From contig CBDCZF010000032.1 of NCBI GenBank assembly GCA_965224225.1, forward strand, positions 203,844-267,843: a stretch of DNA of 64,000 nt, in the 5' to 3' direction. Under the pieces are notes generated by a model, which was not told the origin of the DNA, searched no databases, and saw nothing but the letters and a program-made list of their open reading frames with translations. Shown here piece by piece: positions 1 through 9,069 of the stretch; the first letter of the stretch is position 1; the number at the start of each line of letters is the position of its first letter. Source of the stretch: CAJQQK01 sp965224225 (GTDB taxonomy: Bacteria; Pseudomonadota; Alphaproteobacteria; Rhizobiales; Hyphomicrobiaceae). The position numbers and the translations under genes were made by a program.

Positions 1-207
1 CCGAGAAACCACGACGAGATCGATTTCGAGTATGCGCGCCTCGGCTTTCGGCCACGTGACAACCGCGACGGCCGTCTCGACAAATGGATCTGGCAACGCC
101 GGCGGCTCGACCTCAAATTCGGGCTGCAGACTTACAGCCTGATCGCCGCGGTCTGGCTGATCCCGCCGATGATCGGCATCGCCATCTGGCTGACGTTGTC
201 GAAATAG
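1..207 (+). CDS. C-terminal fragment of an unidentified membrane-associated protein
   Basis: The reading frame is open from the first base of the window to a TAG at 205-207 and gives 68 residues. The first half is hydrophilic and charged. The end (about residues 43-66, from LQTYSLIAAV to IWLTLSK) is hydrophobic and looks like one membrane segment at the very C-terminus. The start and any catalytic domain lie outside the window, so the family cannot be named. An unrelated secreted-protein gene follows after about 100 bases on the same strand. Confidence 0.55.
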   Translation, partial: PRNHDEIDFEYARLGFRPRDNRDGRLDKWIWQRRRLDLKFGLQTYSLIAAVWLIPPMIGIAIWLTLSK

Positions 208-308
208 CGGAATTGGAAAATAACCTTCTTAAGAACAAGTCCACGGTGGCCATATTGTTCGCGCCTTTAGGGCTATGATCCGCCGCAATCGAGTTTTGCT
301 CGCAGTAC

Positions 309-896
309 ATGCGGGCAGTCATGGATAGGCAAGCTATGCTGAGATCAGTACTTTTGCCGGTCATCGCGGCGGTTGCCGCGATGGTCGCAGGCGCCGGCAT
401 TGCATTTGGTGCGGTCGTGAGCCCGGCTGCGCTGCAAGCCAGACCGGCGGCAGACGCCGTTGTTCTCGCCCAGTTCCAATCACGACAATTGGCGCGCAGT
501 GAAGCCGGCAGGCGACTACGCGGCGGCGATCGCCGCGGCCGTGGTGCCGGTCGTCGCGGTCGCGGTGGTGAAGGTGCCGGGCGTCGTGGACGGGGCGGCG
601 AAGGTGCGCGCCGTGGCCGACGCGGGCGGATCATTCGCGGCGGACCTGGCGGCGTGCCCCGCGCGCGTGCGCCGAGACACCTCAGGCGCTGGCGCCGACC
701 ACCACCACCGCGCTATCGCCGGCGCTGGCGCGGCCCGCGCTACGGTTACTTCTACCCGCCTTACGGCTGGGGACCGCCGTATTATTATGGCAATGATTGC
801 GGGTACTATCGCTATCAGTGGCGGCGCACCGGTTCGCGCTACTGGCGGCGCAGGTACTATCGCTGCATCGACGATTTCGAAGACAACTCGCCTTGA
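309..896 (+). CDS. exported Arg/Gly-rich, Tyr-rich protein of unknown function
   Basis: The product has 195 residues. A hydrophobic N-terminal stretch (VLLPVIAAVAAMVAGAG) looks like a signal peptide. A very basic Arg/Gly-rich repeat region follows at about residues 65-110 (units like RRGRGGEGA). The tail is rich in Pro, Trp, Tyr and Arg (YGYFYPPYGWGPPYYYG), with two Cys. The composition suggests an envelope protein that binds polyanions, which is inference only. In-frame ATG codons at 309, 321 and 336 are all possible; the one at 336 begins right before the hydrophobic core. Strong composition bias makes frame choice harder, but the signal peptide and ordered zones support this frame. It converges on guaA. 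Confidence 0.55.
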   Translation: MRAVMDRQAMLRSVLLPVIAAVAAMVAGAGIAFGAVVSPAALQARPAADAVVLAQFQSRQLARSEAGRRLRGGDRRGRGAGRRGRGGEGAGRRGRGGEGARRGRRGRIIRGGPGGVPRARAPRHLRRWRRPPPPRYRRRWRGPRYGYFYPPYGWGPPYYYGNDCGYYRYQWRRTGSRYWRRRYYRCIDDFEDNSP

Positions 897-963
897 GATC
901 GGTGAGGCTTGGGGTGAGTGGGTCGGACGTCCGGCTCTCGAACGCCGATCGCTTTCCCAACCG

Positions 964-2511
964 TCACTCCCACTCAATCGTACCCGGCGGCTTCGATGTA
1001 ATGTCGTAGACGACGCGGTTGATGCCGTCGACCTCGTTGATGATGCGGGTGGCAACGCGCCCGAGCACGGCGTGGTCGAAGGCAAAGTAATCGGCCGTCA
1101 TGCCGTCGGTCGAGGTTACAGCACGCAAGGCGCAAACATGGTCATAGGTGCGCGCATCACCCATCACACCGACCGTGCGCACCGGCAACAAAACCGCAAA
1201 GGCCTGCCAGATCTCATCGTAGAGGCCAGCCTTGCGGATCTCGTCCAGATAGATCGCATCGGCCTTGCGCAGGATGGCGCATTTCTCAGGCGTGATCTCG
1301 CCGGGGATGCGGATTGCCAGTCCCGGGCCGGGGAAGGGATGGCGGCCAACGAACGTCTCGGGCAGGCCGAGTTCGCGACCCAGCGCGCGTACCTCGTCCT
1401 TGAAAAGTTCACGCAGCGGTTCGACCAACTTGAGGTTCATGCGCTCGGGCAGGCCGCCGACGTTGTGGTGCGATTTGATCGTCACCGACGGGCCGCCGTC
1501 GAACGACACGCTTTCGATGACGTCGGGATAGAGCGTGCCCTGGGCCAGAAAGTCGGCACCGCCAAGCTTTGCTGCCTCGGCCTCGAACACCTCGATGAAC
1601 AGGCGCCCGATGGTCTTGCGCTTTTGCTCGGGGTCGGCGATGCCTTCGAGTGCGCCAAGGAATGTGTCGGCGGCATCGACGTGGACCAGCGGGATATTGT
1701 AATGGCCGCGGAACAGGGAGACTACCTCTTCCGCCTCGTTCTGGCGCATCAGGCCGTGGTCGACGAAGATGCAGGTCAGTTGATCGCCGATCGCCTCGTG
1801 GATCAGGACGGCGGCAACGGCTGAGTCGACACCGCCGGAGAGCCCGCAGATCACCCGGCCGCGGCCGACCTGCTCGCGAATGCGCGCAATTTCGCTCGTG
1901 CGGAAATGCGCCATCGTCCAGTCACCGGAAAGCCCACTAATCCCGCGCACGAAGTTGGTGAGCAGCTTGGCGCCATCCGGCGTGTGCACGACTTCGGGGT
2001 GGAACTGGACGGCATAGAGCTTGCGCGCTTCATCGGCGATGGCGGCAAACGGCGCGCCTTGAGAAACGCCAATCACTTCGAAGCCGTCGGGCAACCGCGT
2101 GACGCGATCGCCGTGGCTCATCCAGATCTGATGGCGTTCGCCCGGCTGCCAGACCCCGTCAAACAATGCCGAGGTCTTAGTGACTTCAAGCTCGGCGCGG
2201 CCAAACTCGCGATGATCGCTCGTCTCGACGCCACCGCCGAGTTGGGCGACCATGGTCTGCTCGCCATAGCAGATGCCGAGCACCGGCAGGCCGCTTTCGA
2301 AGACCCAGTCGGGCGCCCTGGGCGTGCCCATCTCGGTGACGCTGGCCGGTCCGCCCGAGAGGATGACGGCCCGGGGCTCGAGGCGCCCGCGGGCTTCTTC
2401 GGCACGGTTGAAGGGCACGATCTCGCAGTAGACGCCGGCTTCGCGTACGCGGCGCGCGATCAACTGCGTGACCTGGCTGCCGAAATCGATGATCAGGACG
2501 GTCTCTGTCAT
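964..2511 (-). CDS. guaA: GMP synthase (glutamine-hydrolysing)
   Basis: The 515-residue product is full length for the family. It converts XMP to GMP with ATP and glutamine in cytosolic purine synthesis. The class I glutamine amidotransferase domain comes first (about 1-200), with the nucleophile motif GICYGEQ and the His/Glu motif VQFHPEV. The ATP-pyrophosphatase domain follows with the P-loop SGGVDSAV. The C-terminal dimerisation domain ends KPPGTIEWE, typical of GuaA. The start ATG at 2511 gives the classic N-terminus MTETVLIIDFGSQ. A GGAGG lies only two or three bases upstream, which is unusually close. Confidence 0.98.
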   Translation of the reverse strand: MTETVLIIDFGSQVTQLIARRVREAGVYCEIVPFNRAEEARGRLEPRAVILSGGPASVTEMGTPRAPDWVFESGLPVLGICYGEQTMVAQLGGGVETSDHREFGRAELEVTKTSALFDGVWQPGERHQIWMSHGDRVTRLPDGFEVIGVSQGAPFAAIADEARKLYAVQFHPEVVHTPDGAKLLTNFVRGISGLSGDWTMAHFRTSEIARIREQVGRGRVICGLSGGVDSAVAAVLIHEAIGDQLTCIFVDHGLMRQNEAEEVVSLFRGHYNIPLVHVDAADTFLGALEGIADPEQKRKTIGRLFIEVFEAEAAKLGGADFLAQGTLYPDVIESVSFDGGPSVTIKSHHNVGGLPERMNLKLVEPLRELFKDEVRALGRELGLPETFVGRHPFPGPGLAIRIPGEITPEKCAILRKADAIYLDEIRKAGLYDEIWQAFAVLLPVRTVGVMGDARTYDHVCALRAVTSTDGMTADYFAFDHAVLGRVATRIINEVDGINRVVYDITSKPPGTIEWE

Positions 2512-2622
2512 GGCCTCCGGTTACGATACCCGGCGGCCGGGCGCAATCGCCAAGCGCGGGTCTTCAACGATCCAGGCCGGTCGGATCGAGAGCAGGTGAG
2601 CCGCGGCGACCAACCGATTGCC

Positions 2623-3780
2623 TCACTTCACGACCAGATCCATATCCGCTTTAGAGAGAACTTCCGATCCTGCCGCGGTCACCAGGCTGGTCCGGCCGGG
2701 TGTCGCGGCGAGGCCGGTGTCGTCGTCGAATATGATCATGTGCAGGAAGAAGACCATGCCGGGCACGATGACGACCGGATTGTCCTTGTAGGCCATGAAG
2801 CCGTCCATCCAGGTCGGCGCGAACGTCGTTCCCAGCGAATAGCCGCAAGCGTTGAGGCGATAGGCACCGAGGCCTGCGGCATCGAGCGATTTGGCATGCG
2901 CTTCGAAGATGTCACCGATCGTGTTGCCGGGTTTCAGTGCCGCTTCACAGGCATAGAGGGCCTCGCAACCGGCATTCCAGAGTTCACGCTGGCGGTCCGG
3001 TGCGGTTCCGGTCGCGATCGTGCGCATCATGGCCGAATGATAGTGATGGTGGGTGCCGGCGAACTCGAGGGTGAGTTGGTCGTTGGCGCCAAGCACCCGC
3101 CGGCCCGAATAATAGCGGCACATCAGGGCGCCCGGACCCGAACCGATGATGAATTCATTGGCCGGGTCATCACCGCCGGCGCGAAAGATCGCGGCGTGCA
3201 TGTCGGCCAGGATGTCGCCTTCGCTGACGCCCGGGCCGGCGCGGTCGACGGCTGCCTGCCAGGCCGCGTCACAGTGTTCGGCGGCACGTCGCACATAGGC
3301 GATTTCGGCATCGCTCTTGACGAGGCGCAGTTCGGGAATGAGCGACGATGCATCGACCAGCGTGCAAAAGCCATCGAGGGCAGCATGCAGGCGTTGGCCG
3401 TTCTGGGCATTCAGGCCGAAGGTGGCATATTCGACGCCGAGGCGTTTGCTCTCGAGGCCCAGTTCTTCGAGGATCGTCCTAAGGTCGGTCGCCGGGTTCG
3501 CATTGGCACCATCGACCCAGATGCGAATGTCTTCGACGATTGAGGTAAAGGCTGCCTGGCGCTGGTCGGCGGATCGTGTGAGCAGGACGTAGCGGCCATC
3601 TTGCGTGAGTACGAGACACTGGAAGAAGACGTAACCGAAGGTGTCGTAACCGGTCAGATAGTACATCGACTCCTGGCTGAACATCAGCAGGGCGTCGAGG
3701 CCGCTCTCGTTCATCTTGGCAATCGCGCCTTTGCGCCGGCGCGCGAACTCGGCGTCCGTGAAATGCAGGTTCTTCGGCAT
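2623..3780 (-). CDS. M24-fold (creatinase/ectoine hydrolase-like) hydrolase lacking metal ligands
   Basis: The 385-residue protein has the creatinase-type N-terminal domain (MYYLTGYDTFGY) followed by the pita-bread catalytic domain. The ATG at 3780 (MPKNLHF) fits the family better than an upstream in-frame start. In metal-dependent aminopeptidases P the domain carries two Asp, one His and two Glu ligands. Here the matching segments read LEFAGTHHHYHSAMMRT, ACGYSLG and MVFFLHMIIF, so all five appear lost. Creatinase and the ectoine hydrolase DoeA are known metal-independent members, so a C-N hydrolase acting on a small osmolyte or amide is the best guess. The neighbours give no pathway context. 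Substrate unknown. Confidence 0.75.
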   Translation of the reverse strand: MPKNLHFTDAEFARRRKGAIAKMNESGLDALLMFSQESMYYLTGYDTFGYVFFQCLVLTQDGRYVLLTRSADQRQAAFTSIVEDIRIWVDGANANPATDLRTILEELGLESKRLGVEYATFGLNAQNGQRLHAALDGFCTLVDASSLIPELRLVKSDAEIAYVRRAAEHCDAAWQAAVDRAGPGVSEGDILADMHAAIFRAGGDDPANEFIIGSGPGALMCRYYSGRRVLGANDQLTLEFAGTHHHYHSAMMRTIATGTAPDRQRELWNAGCEALYACEAALKPGNTIGDIFEAHAKSLDAAGLGAYRLNACGYSLGTTFAPTWMDGFMAYKDNPVVIVPGMVFFLHMIIFDDDTGLAATPGRTSLVTAAGSEVLSKADMDLVVK

Positions 3781-3988
3781 GGTCGTAAATCTCGTTGCGG
3801 TGCGACAGTGGACCATGTCCCGGGATTTCCCGGCGCGTCAAAGCAATTGTTGGATTTGCCGCTGCGGAAATTGCCGCCGCCGCTGCCACGCAGGCGAACA
3901 TGCGGCTGACGTTGACAATTTGTAAACGGTTTTCAGGCGTTGCTCATGGCCTGAGCGCGTGAACGCCTGCCATCCGTCCTGTCGTCCG

Positions 3989-5011
3989 ATGTCATCAGCC
4001 TTTTGCAAGATTCTCAACCGTGAGACGCTGCCGCTCATGACGGCGGCGGCGGCACTCGCTGCGTTCGGGCTCGGCCATCTCGGCTCGCTGGCGCCGGCAT
4101 TCGACCTCATCGCGCAGTTCTCGGCACACTGGCTGATCATCGCGGCCGCAGCCGCTGCTGCGAGCTTCGTGCCGCAGCGATCCTTGGCCGTGCTGTGCCT
4201 GGGGCTGTTTGGCGCCTGCCTGCTGCCCGTGATTATCACGATGACCTATACGGCACGGACCGGGCCGGGGCATGAGAACACGGTGCTCTCGCTGGCGCCG
4301 GCCATCATGGGCACGCCGGCTCGCGCCAGTACGCAGCAGCCGAATGACCGGGAACCGGCCAGCCTGCGCCTCCTCTCGTTCAATACCTGGAACTTCAACA
4401 ACGATACCGGCCGGCTGGCAACGGAAATCCTCGCCCATGCCGCTGACGTTCTGATCCTTATCGAGTTCGGTCCGAACAAGGCGGCACTCAAGCAGGTGCT
4501 GGCCAGGCATTACCCCTACGAGAAGACCTGCGAGCGGGACTGGAACTGTGCCATCGGGCTGATGTCGCGTTGGCCGCTCAGGAATGCGGGCCTCGTCGAT
4601 GCCGATGATGATGCGGGACCGCTCAGGGTCTGGGCCGAGATCGACTTCCACGGCCGGCCGCTGACCATCGTCGGCACGCATGTCCTGAGCCCCAATCACG
4701 GCCCGCGCGCCAATTTCGTCGAACTCGACTACCTTGCCCGAGAAATGCGTGCCCGCAAGACGCCGGTGGTGCTTGCCGGCGATCTCAATACGACGGTCTG
4801 GGCGCACGCCTTCGACAACTTCCGCACGACATCGAGGCTCGATCACATGGGCCATCTAATTCCGACCTGGCCGGCCGTGCCCGTCAGAGCGCCGCAGCTT
4901 GGCATCGATCACGTGTTCGCCAGTCCGGAACTGCGCGTCGACCAGATCGTTGCCACCAACCCCGCCGGCTCCGATCACATCGGGCTGGTTGCCACAATCG
5001 CCTGGCGCTGA
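3989..5011 (+). CDS. membrane-anchored endonuclease/exonuclease/phosphatase-family protein
   Basis: The N-terminal ~90 residues hold about three hydrophobic helices, and the EEP catalytic fold follows. Visible EEP motifs are LLSFNTWNFN (first Asn), LILIEFG (metal-binding Glu), VLAGDLNT (Asp/Asn), LGIDHVFAS and the closing SDHIGLV (Asp-His). The enzyme core is therefore complete. Related bacterial membrane EEP proteins are mostly uncharacterised phosphodiesterases, phospholipases or nucleases. The catalytic domain probably faces the periplasm, given three preceding helices (inference). ATG at 3989 was chosen over GTG at 3959. ATG at 4037, before the first helix, is also possible. Confidence 0.8.
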   Translation: MSSAFCKILNRETLPLMTAAAALAAFGLGHLGSLAPAFDLIAQFSAHWLIIAAAAAAASFVPQRSLAVLCLGLFGACLLPVIITMTYTARTGPGHENTVLSLAPAIMGTPARASTQQPNDREPASLRLLSFNTWNFNNDTGRLATEILAHAADVLILIEFGPNKAALKQVLARHYPYEKTCERDWNCAIGLMSRWPLRNAGLVDADDDAGPLRVWAEIDFHGRPLTIVGTHVLSPNHGPRANFVELDYLAREMRARKTPVVLAGDLNTTVWAHAFDNFRTTSRLDHMGHLIPTWPAVPVRAPQLGIDHVFASPELRVDQIVATNPAGSDHIGLVATIAWR

Positions 5012-5038
5012 GCAAAGGCCGATTGGAAGTGGCTCGCT

Positions 5039-5773
5039 TCAGGCCCTGGCAATGAGTGCGACGCCGAGCAGGCCGAGCACGACCAGGACAACCAACTTGA
5101 AGCGGCCGGCCGGGATCAGATCGCGCAATCTCGTACCGACATAAATGCCCGCCATCGCCGGTATGATGGCCAGCACCGAGGCGCCGAGGCCCGGCAGGGT
5201 CATCATGCCCGACCCGAGCAGCCCGAGCGCCATGAAGCCCGAGGCCAGTGTCACGGCGATATTGGTGGCCTGCACGAGACGGGCCCGGTCGAGGTCGAGT
5301 GACAGCATGAACGGGAGCAAGGGCATGACCTGCGATCCGGTCAGGCCGGTCAGAAAACCGTTGAGCAAACCGGCGGGCAGTTGGACCGGCCGCTCGAAGC
5401 CTGCCGGCATGATCAGCGGCGGCTGCAGAAGCGAATAGGCCGAATAGGCGATAATCAGAATGCCGAGCACGATCTCGGCGTGATTGGGATTGAGCCAGGC
5501 AAGGCCGAGCAGTCCGATGCCGATGCCCGGCAGGGTCGCCAGATAGAACCGCCAGAAGCGCACGGACATGTCCCGGAAATGCCCGATCGTCCATAGCAGT
5601 GCGAGGTTGCTCGTCATGGCCGGTATGACGACCAAGGCGATGGCAGCCTTGAGGCCGACGGCGGCTGCCAAGAACGGCAGTGCGCAGGAAGAATAACCAA
5701 GCCCGGTCGCGCCCTTGAGGACGCCGGCAACGAAGAGACCAAATGCAGCGAGGAAGATGTCGAATGGGGCCAT
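5039..5773 (-). CDS. TauE/SafE (TSUP) family permease
   Basis: The product has about 244 residues and roughly eight hydrophobic segments. The family motif near the N-terminus reads FVAGVLKGATGLGYS and its repeat reads GLLNGFLTGLTGSQVMPLLPF. TSUP proteins move anions such as sulfite, sulfoacetate or other organic sulfonates or carboxylates across the inner membrane; the substrate here cannot be read. ATG at 5773 (MAPFDIF) places the first helix right at the N-terminus. It converges with the EEP gene, the stops being 28 bases apart. Confidence 0.85.
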   Translation of the reverse strand: MAPFDIFLAAFGLFVAGVLKGATGLGYSSCALPFLAAAVGLKAAIALVVIPAMTSNLALLWTIGHFRDMSVRFWRFYLATLPGIGIGLLGLAWLNPNHAEIVLGILIIAYSAYSLLQPPLIMPAGFERPVQLPAGLLNGFLTGLTGSQVMPLLPFMLSLDLDRARLVQATNIAVTLASGFMALGLLGSGMMTLPGLGASVLAIIPAMAGIYVGTRLRDLIPAGRFKLVVLVVLGLLGVALIARA

Positions 5774-5939
5774 GACGCAGCGACTCCGAAATCCAGACGG
5801 TTGTGCGAAGGCGCACTTGCGCAACCTATGCACGAGATTTCTGCGTCAATGAATGGTTAAGGTTACCAAATTATGAACGAATAGCTATTTTTCGCAAATT
5901 TTCCTCAGTCGTCATGCCAATCAGATTGCCGCAAGGTCT

Positions 5940-6095
5940 TCAGAACGTGCGCATCATAACGGCACTGGCGCCATCCTGGCTGAGCGTCCGTGTCAACTCG
6001 GGCGAGAAGGCTGCAACTGATGCTGTGCCTAGAAAACCAATGATCAGCGCTGTGGCAATGATCAGGGAAGCTGCGAGCCGGCCTGCATAGGTCAT
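5940..6095 (-). CDS. small membrane or secreted peptide, 51 residues
   Basis: The frame begins at ATG 6095, with AAGGA ten bases upstream. The product has one hydrophobic segment (LAASLIIATALIIGFLGTASVAAF) that looks like a signal peptide or membrane helix, then a short polar tail (SPELTRTLSQDGASAVM). The good ribosome site and signal-like N-terminus support it, but no family is recognised. A CTACANNNTGTAG-like palindrome lies about 65 bases upstream. Confidence 0.4.
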   Translation of the reverse strand: MTYAGRLAASLIIATALIIGFLGTASVAAFSPELTRTLSQDGASAVMMRTF

Positions 6096-6159
6096 CGATC
6101 CAATTTCCTTCCAGACTAAGGGCCTCATCACACTCAGTTTGCGCACGGACCATGGCTAC

Positions 6160-6173
6160 ATTTTGTAGGATTA
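6160..6173 (+). promoter_or_regulatory. ATTTTGTAGGATTA motif, copy A
   Basis: With the preceding bases this forms the palindrome CTACA-TTT-TGTAG. It lies between the small peptide gene (minus strand) and the metallophosphoesterase gene (plus strand). Closely similar elements occur at 22340-22352 and 23301-23312, directly upstream of a GGDEF-EAL gene and pxpA. A shared regulator or promoter type is inferred. Confidence 0.3.
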
Positions 6174-6354
6174 TAGTAGAAGTCGGTGATGGAATGGTTA
6201 TCAGGCAGCGCGCAGGGGCTGGATTGATCGGTTCGGCGGCCGGGTCCACGCTGCAATGTTTGCATTCGGCGAGCGGACGCGACATATCAAGCACTTCGCC
6301 GCCCAACACGGATCAGAGCCGCGCCGGCCAAGATGACCGAGAACCCTTGCCGTC

Positions 6355-7293
6355 ATGGAAGATGCCGACCGCCTGACACTCGCCCAGCTGACGGATGTTC
6401 ATCTCGGGCCGTTGCCGCCTTATTGGCCGATCCATTGGAATGTCAAACGCACGCTTGGCTACATCAATTTCTACCGCAAGCGCCGCGCCTACAATTCGCG
6501 GCTGGTGACTGATGCGGTGCTCGCCGACCTCGGCCGTCAGCCGCATGACCATATCGCAGTGACCGGAGACCTCGCGAACATCGGCATGCCGTCCGAATTC
6601 GCAGCTGCCCGGGAATGGCTGGCCGCGCTCGGCCGCCCCGAAGACGTGACCGTCATTCCCGGCAACCATGATTTCTACACCCGGCTGCTGTTCGATCAGG
6701 GCGTCGAGCGTTGGCGGCCCTACATGCGGGTACGGAACGCGGGCGACCTGCCGGCAGGCGTACCCGGACCGCTCACAACCGGTTTTCCGTTCGTGCGCAT
6801 CCTTGGCCGGTACGCGTTGATCGCCTTGAATTCCGGGGCCTATTTCCTACCCGGCGATCCCGCCGGTCGCCTCGGCCAGGCGCAAATCGACCGGTTCTGT
6901 GAAATCTCGCGGGCGCTGGCGGATCTGGACTTCACGCGTATCGTTCTGATCCATCATCCGCCGCTGCCTGAACACGGTTGGAGCCGCGGCCTGCGCGATG
7001 CCCGGGCCTTCGAGGAGGCCCTGATCGAGACCGGCAGCGAGCTCCTGATCCACGGCCACAACCATCGCGACATGATCTCCTGGCGCGACACGCGCACGGG
7101 CCCATTGGCGATGGTCGGCGCCGGCGCTGCAGCAGAGGGCTGCTACAATCTCTACCGGCTGTCACGCCGCGCCGGCGAGACCTGCCGCATCGAGATGGCA
7201 AGCCGTCTGGTCACGGCGGCTGAAGGCACCGACGATGTGCCTGCCTGGCAGTTCCTCGACCCGGCTCCGGATCGACGCTGTCATGTCATATAG
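6355..7293 (+). CDS. calcineurin-like metallophosphoesterase
   Basis: The 312-residue cytosolic protein has all five metal motifs of the family in order: TDVHLG, VTGDLANIG, PGNHDFY, LIHHPP and IHGHNHRD. This pattern resembles class III cyclic-nucleotide phosphodiesterases and GpdQ-type phosphodiesterases, which use a di-metal centre. The substrate cannot be predicted. The C-terminal ~60 residues (AMVGAGAAAEGCYNLYRL) match the family tail. It converges on the P450 gene across a cluster of four hairpins. Confidence 0.85.
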   Translation: MEDADRLTLAQLTDVHLGPLPPYWPIHWNVKRTLGYINFYRKRRAYNSRLVTDAVLADLGRQPHDHIAVTGDLANIGMPSEFAAAREWLAALGRPEDVTVIPGNHDFYTRLLFDQGVERWRPYMRVRNAGDLPAGVPGPLTTGFPFVRILGRYALIALNSGAYFLPGDPAGRLGQAQIDRFCEISRALADLDFTRIVLIHHPPLPEHGWSRGLRDARAFEEALIETGSELLIHGHNHRDMISWRDTRTGPLAMVGAGAAAEGCYNLYRLSRRAGETCRIEMASRLVTAAEGTDDVPAWQFLDPAPDRRCHVI

Positions 7294-7296
7294 GGT

Positions 7297-7387
7297 CCAG
7301 GGACACATGTCCCTGGTCGGGGAGTTTGAGGGGTGAAACCCCTCGAGGATCGCCGCTTGGCGGCGATACGTCAGGGGCGTTGCCCCT
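7297..7387. terminator. cluster of four consecutive hairpins between convergent genes
   Basis: Four perfect or near-perfect inverted repeats stand in tandem: 7297-7316 (CCAGGGACA arms), 7328-7344 (GAGGGGT arms, GAA loop), 7349-7367 (ATCGCCGC arms, TTG loop) and 7373-7387 (AGGGGC arms, GTT loop). The metallophosphoesterase ends just before and the P450 gene ends just after. No T-run follows any hairpin, so they may stabilise 3' ends or act as a bidirectional terminator. Confidence 0.5.
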
Positions 7388-7406
7388 AACAACCCCACCA
7401 AACCCA

Positions 7407-8804
7407 TTACCGGTGACGGATGTACATTGGCAGGCCGCCTTTCGGCCGGAGCGTCAGGCGGCAGGAGACTTCGACCTCGCGGCTGGGCTCGAGATCGAGT
7501 TCGAAGCGTTGTGCGAGGATGGCGAGGCACAGTATCGCCTCGGTCAGGCCGAAACGCTGGCCGAGGCAGACGCGATGGCCGACGCTGAAGGGCACGTAGA
7601 TGAACCGGTCGGGGCGCCTGGCACCCGGCAGGAAACGTTCGGGCCGGAAAGCGTTCGGCGCCTGCCAGTGCTTATCGTGGCGATGCAGCAGCCAGGGAAC
7701 GACCAGGATGATGTCGCCGGCGCGCACGTCGGTCTCGACGATGGTATCGCTGCCGCGGGCCTGGCGGCTGAGGACTGGCACCGGCGGGTAGAGCCGCAGC
7801 GTTTCCTCGATGATGGCGCGGGTGAAGATCAGGTTGGGCACGTCTGCCGGGGTTGGCGCGCGACCGCCGAGGACACGGTCGAGTTCCTGGCTGAGGCGTG
7901 CCCGGTTATGCGGCGATGCCGACAAGATATACCAGGCCCAGGTCAGCGTATTGGCCGTCGTTTCGTGGCCGGCCATGAACATCACGATCGCCTCGTTGCG
8001 CGCCGCACGATCGCTGAACGGGCAGGCTCCGGGCCCATCATTCCCCGTGTCCGGGCTCAGGAACTGGGCAAGCAGATTGGCCCGTCCGCCCCGCTGCGCC
8101 CCCGACCTGTGGTGACGCTCGATAATGGCATCGATCACCTCATGGATCGCGCGCGCCGCATGATTGCCAGAGAACGCCGACCACGGATTGGTCATGTAGC
8201 GCAATGCGGGCAGGCCGAGCGATGAAGCAAGATCCATCTGTTCGATCGAACGGATGTAGTTGGAAAAGCCCGTGACCACCTGGCGGGCTTCTTCGGCCGG
8301 CGTGTCGTCCCCGAACACGGTACGCCCGATGATCTGCGCGGTGAGGCGGGCCATCTCGTCCTGGACATCGATACGCTGGCCTTCGAGATCTTCCCAGTAC
8401 TGCGCCATCTCCAGCGAGGTGTCGACCATCTGGGCGATATAGTCGGGCAACAGGTCGCTGCGCAGCGCCGGCGCACAGGCAGTGCGCCGCTCGCGCCACA
8501 ACTCACCATCGCTGACGAACAAGCCATCCCCCAGCAGCGGCGCCAGCGCCTGTCGCATCTGCGGGCTTTTGCGATCGTAGTTGTCATGCCGCTCAAGGAA
8601 GACGTGGCGTACGGAAGCGGCGTTGTTGCAGACGATATAGCGTTGATTAAAAATCGAAAAATCGAACACCTTGCGCCTGAAGCAGTCCTCGGTCCAGCCG
8701 GCGACGAGGTTTTCGCGGGTCTTGAAGAGCTTGGTCCAAACCTGCGTATCCTCGGGCAGGCGCTCCGGCATCGGGGGCACGAAGTCTTCGAGCAATTCGG
8801 CCAT
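7407..8804 (-). CDS. cytochrome P450
   Basis: The 465-residue haem monooxygenase is complete. The I-helix oxygen-activation motif is MAGHETTANT, the K-helix ExxR is EETLRLYPPV, and the haem-binding loop is PFSVGHRVCLGQRF with the axial Cys. There is no N-terminal membrane anchor, so it is a soluble bacterial form that needs separate redox partners; none is encoded nearby. The ATG at 8804 (MAELLEDF) is preferred over an in-frame TTG at 8825. The sequence resembles the fatty-acid/terpene-hydroxylating CYP groups that have PPVPVLSRQA, but the substrate is not predictable. Confidence 0.93.
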   Translation of the reverse strand: MAELLEDFVPPMPERLPEDTQVWTKLFKTRENLVAGWTEDCFRRKVFDFSIFNQRYIVCNNAASVRHVFLERHDNYDRKSPQMRQALAPLLGDGLFVSDGELWRERRTACAPALRSDLLPDYIAQMVDTSLEMAQYWEDLEGQRIDVQDEMARLTAQIIGRTVFGDDTPAEEARQVVTGFSNYIRSIEQMDLASSLGLPALRYMTNPWSAFSGNHAARAIHEVIDAIIERHHRSGAQRGGRANLLAQFLSPDTGNDGPGACPFSDRAARNEAIVMFMAGHETTANTLTWAWYILSASPHNRARLSQELDRVLGGRAPTPADVPNLIFTRAIIEETLRLYPPVPVLSRQARGSDTIVETDVRAGDIILVVPWLLHRHDKHWQAPNAFRPERFLPGARRPDRFIYVPFSVGHRVCLGQRFGLTEAILCLAILAQRFELDLEPSREVEVSCRLTLRPKGGLPMYIRHR

Positions 8805-9069
8805 GAGCAGTCTTTCGGTCTGCAAGGGTGCAGGGGCTGAGTGACCGCGATCTTAGGCTAGTGACGGCTGAATCTGGATAGGTTTGGCCGATATATCCAC
8901 CACTGGCTCGCGTTCGGGGATGGTTGGGACGCAGACGTTCCGCTGCTGCAGGGCCCAACGAACGGGCTGATGTCTTGGCCTGTTGGATGATCTCGTTCGG
9001 CTCGAGGTTGTCACCCATGTCTTAGGTACGTTCTGTTACCTATCTCTACGGGTCGGACACGGATCAAAA

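Noticed and set aside
1906..3543. Very long open frame (545 codons) on the plus strand
   Set aside because: It is antisense to guaA and the M24-fold gene and shows no domain. High-GC codon bias opens this frame.
2623..3780. DddP-type DMSP lyase (M24 family)
   Set aside because: DddP needs the metal ligands, which are absent here.
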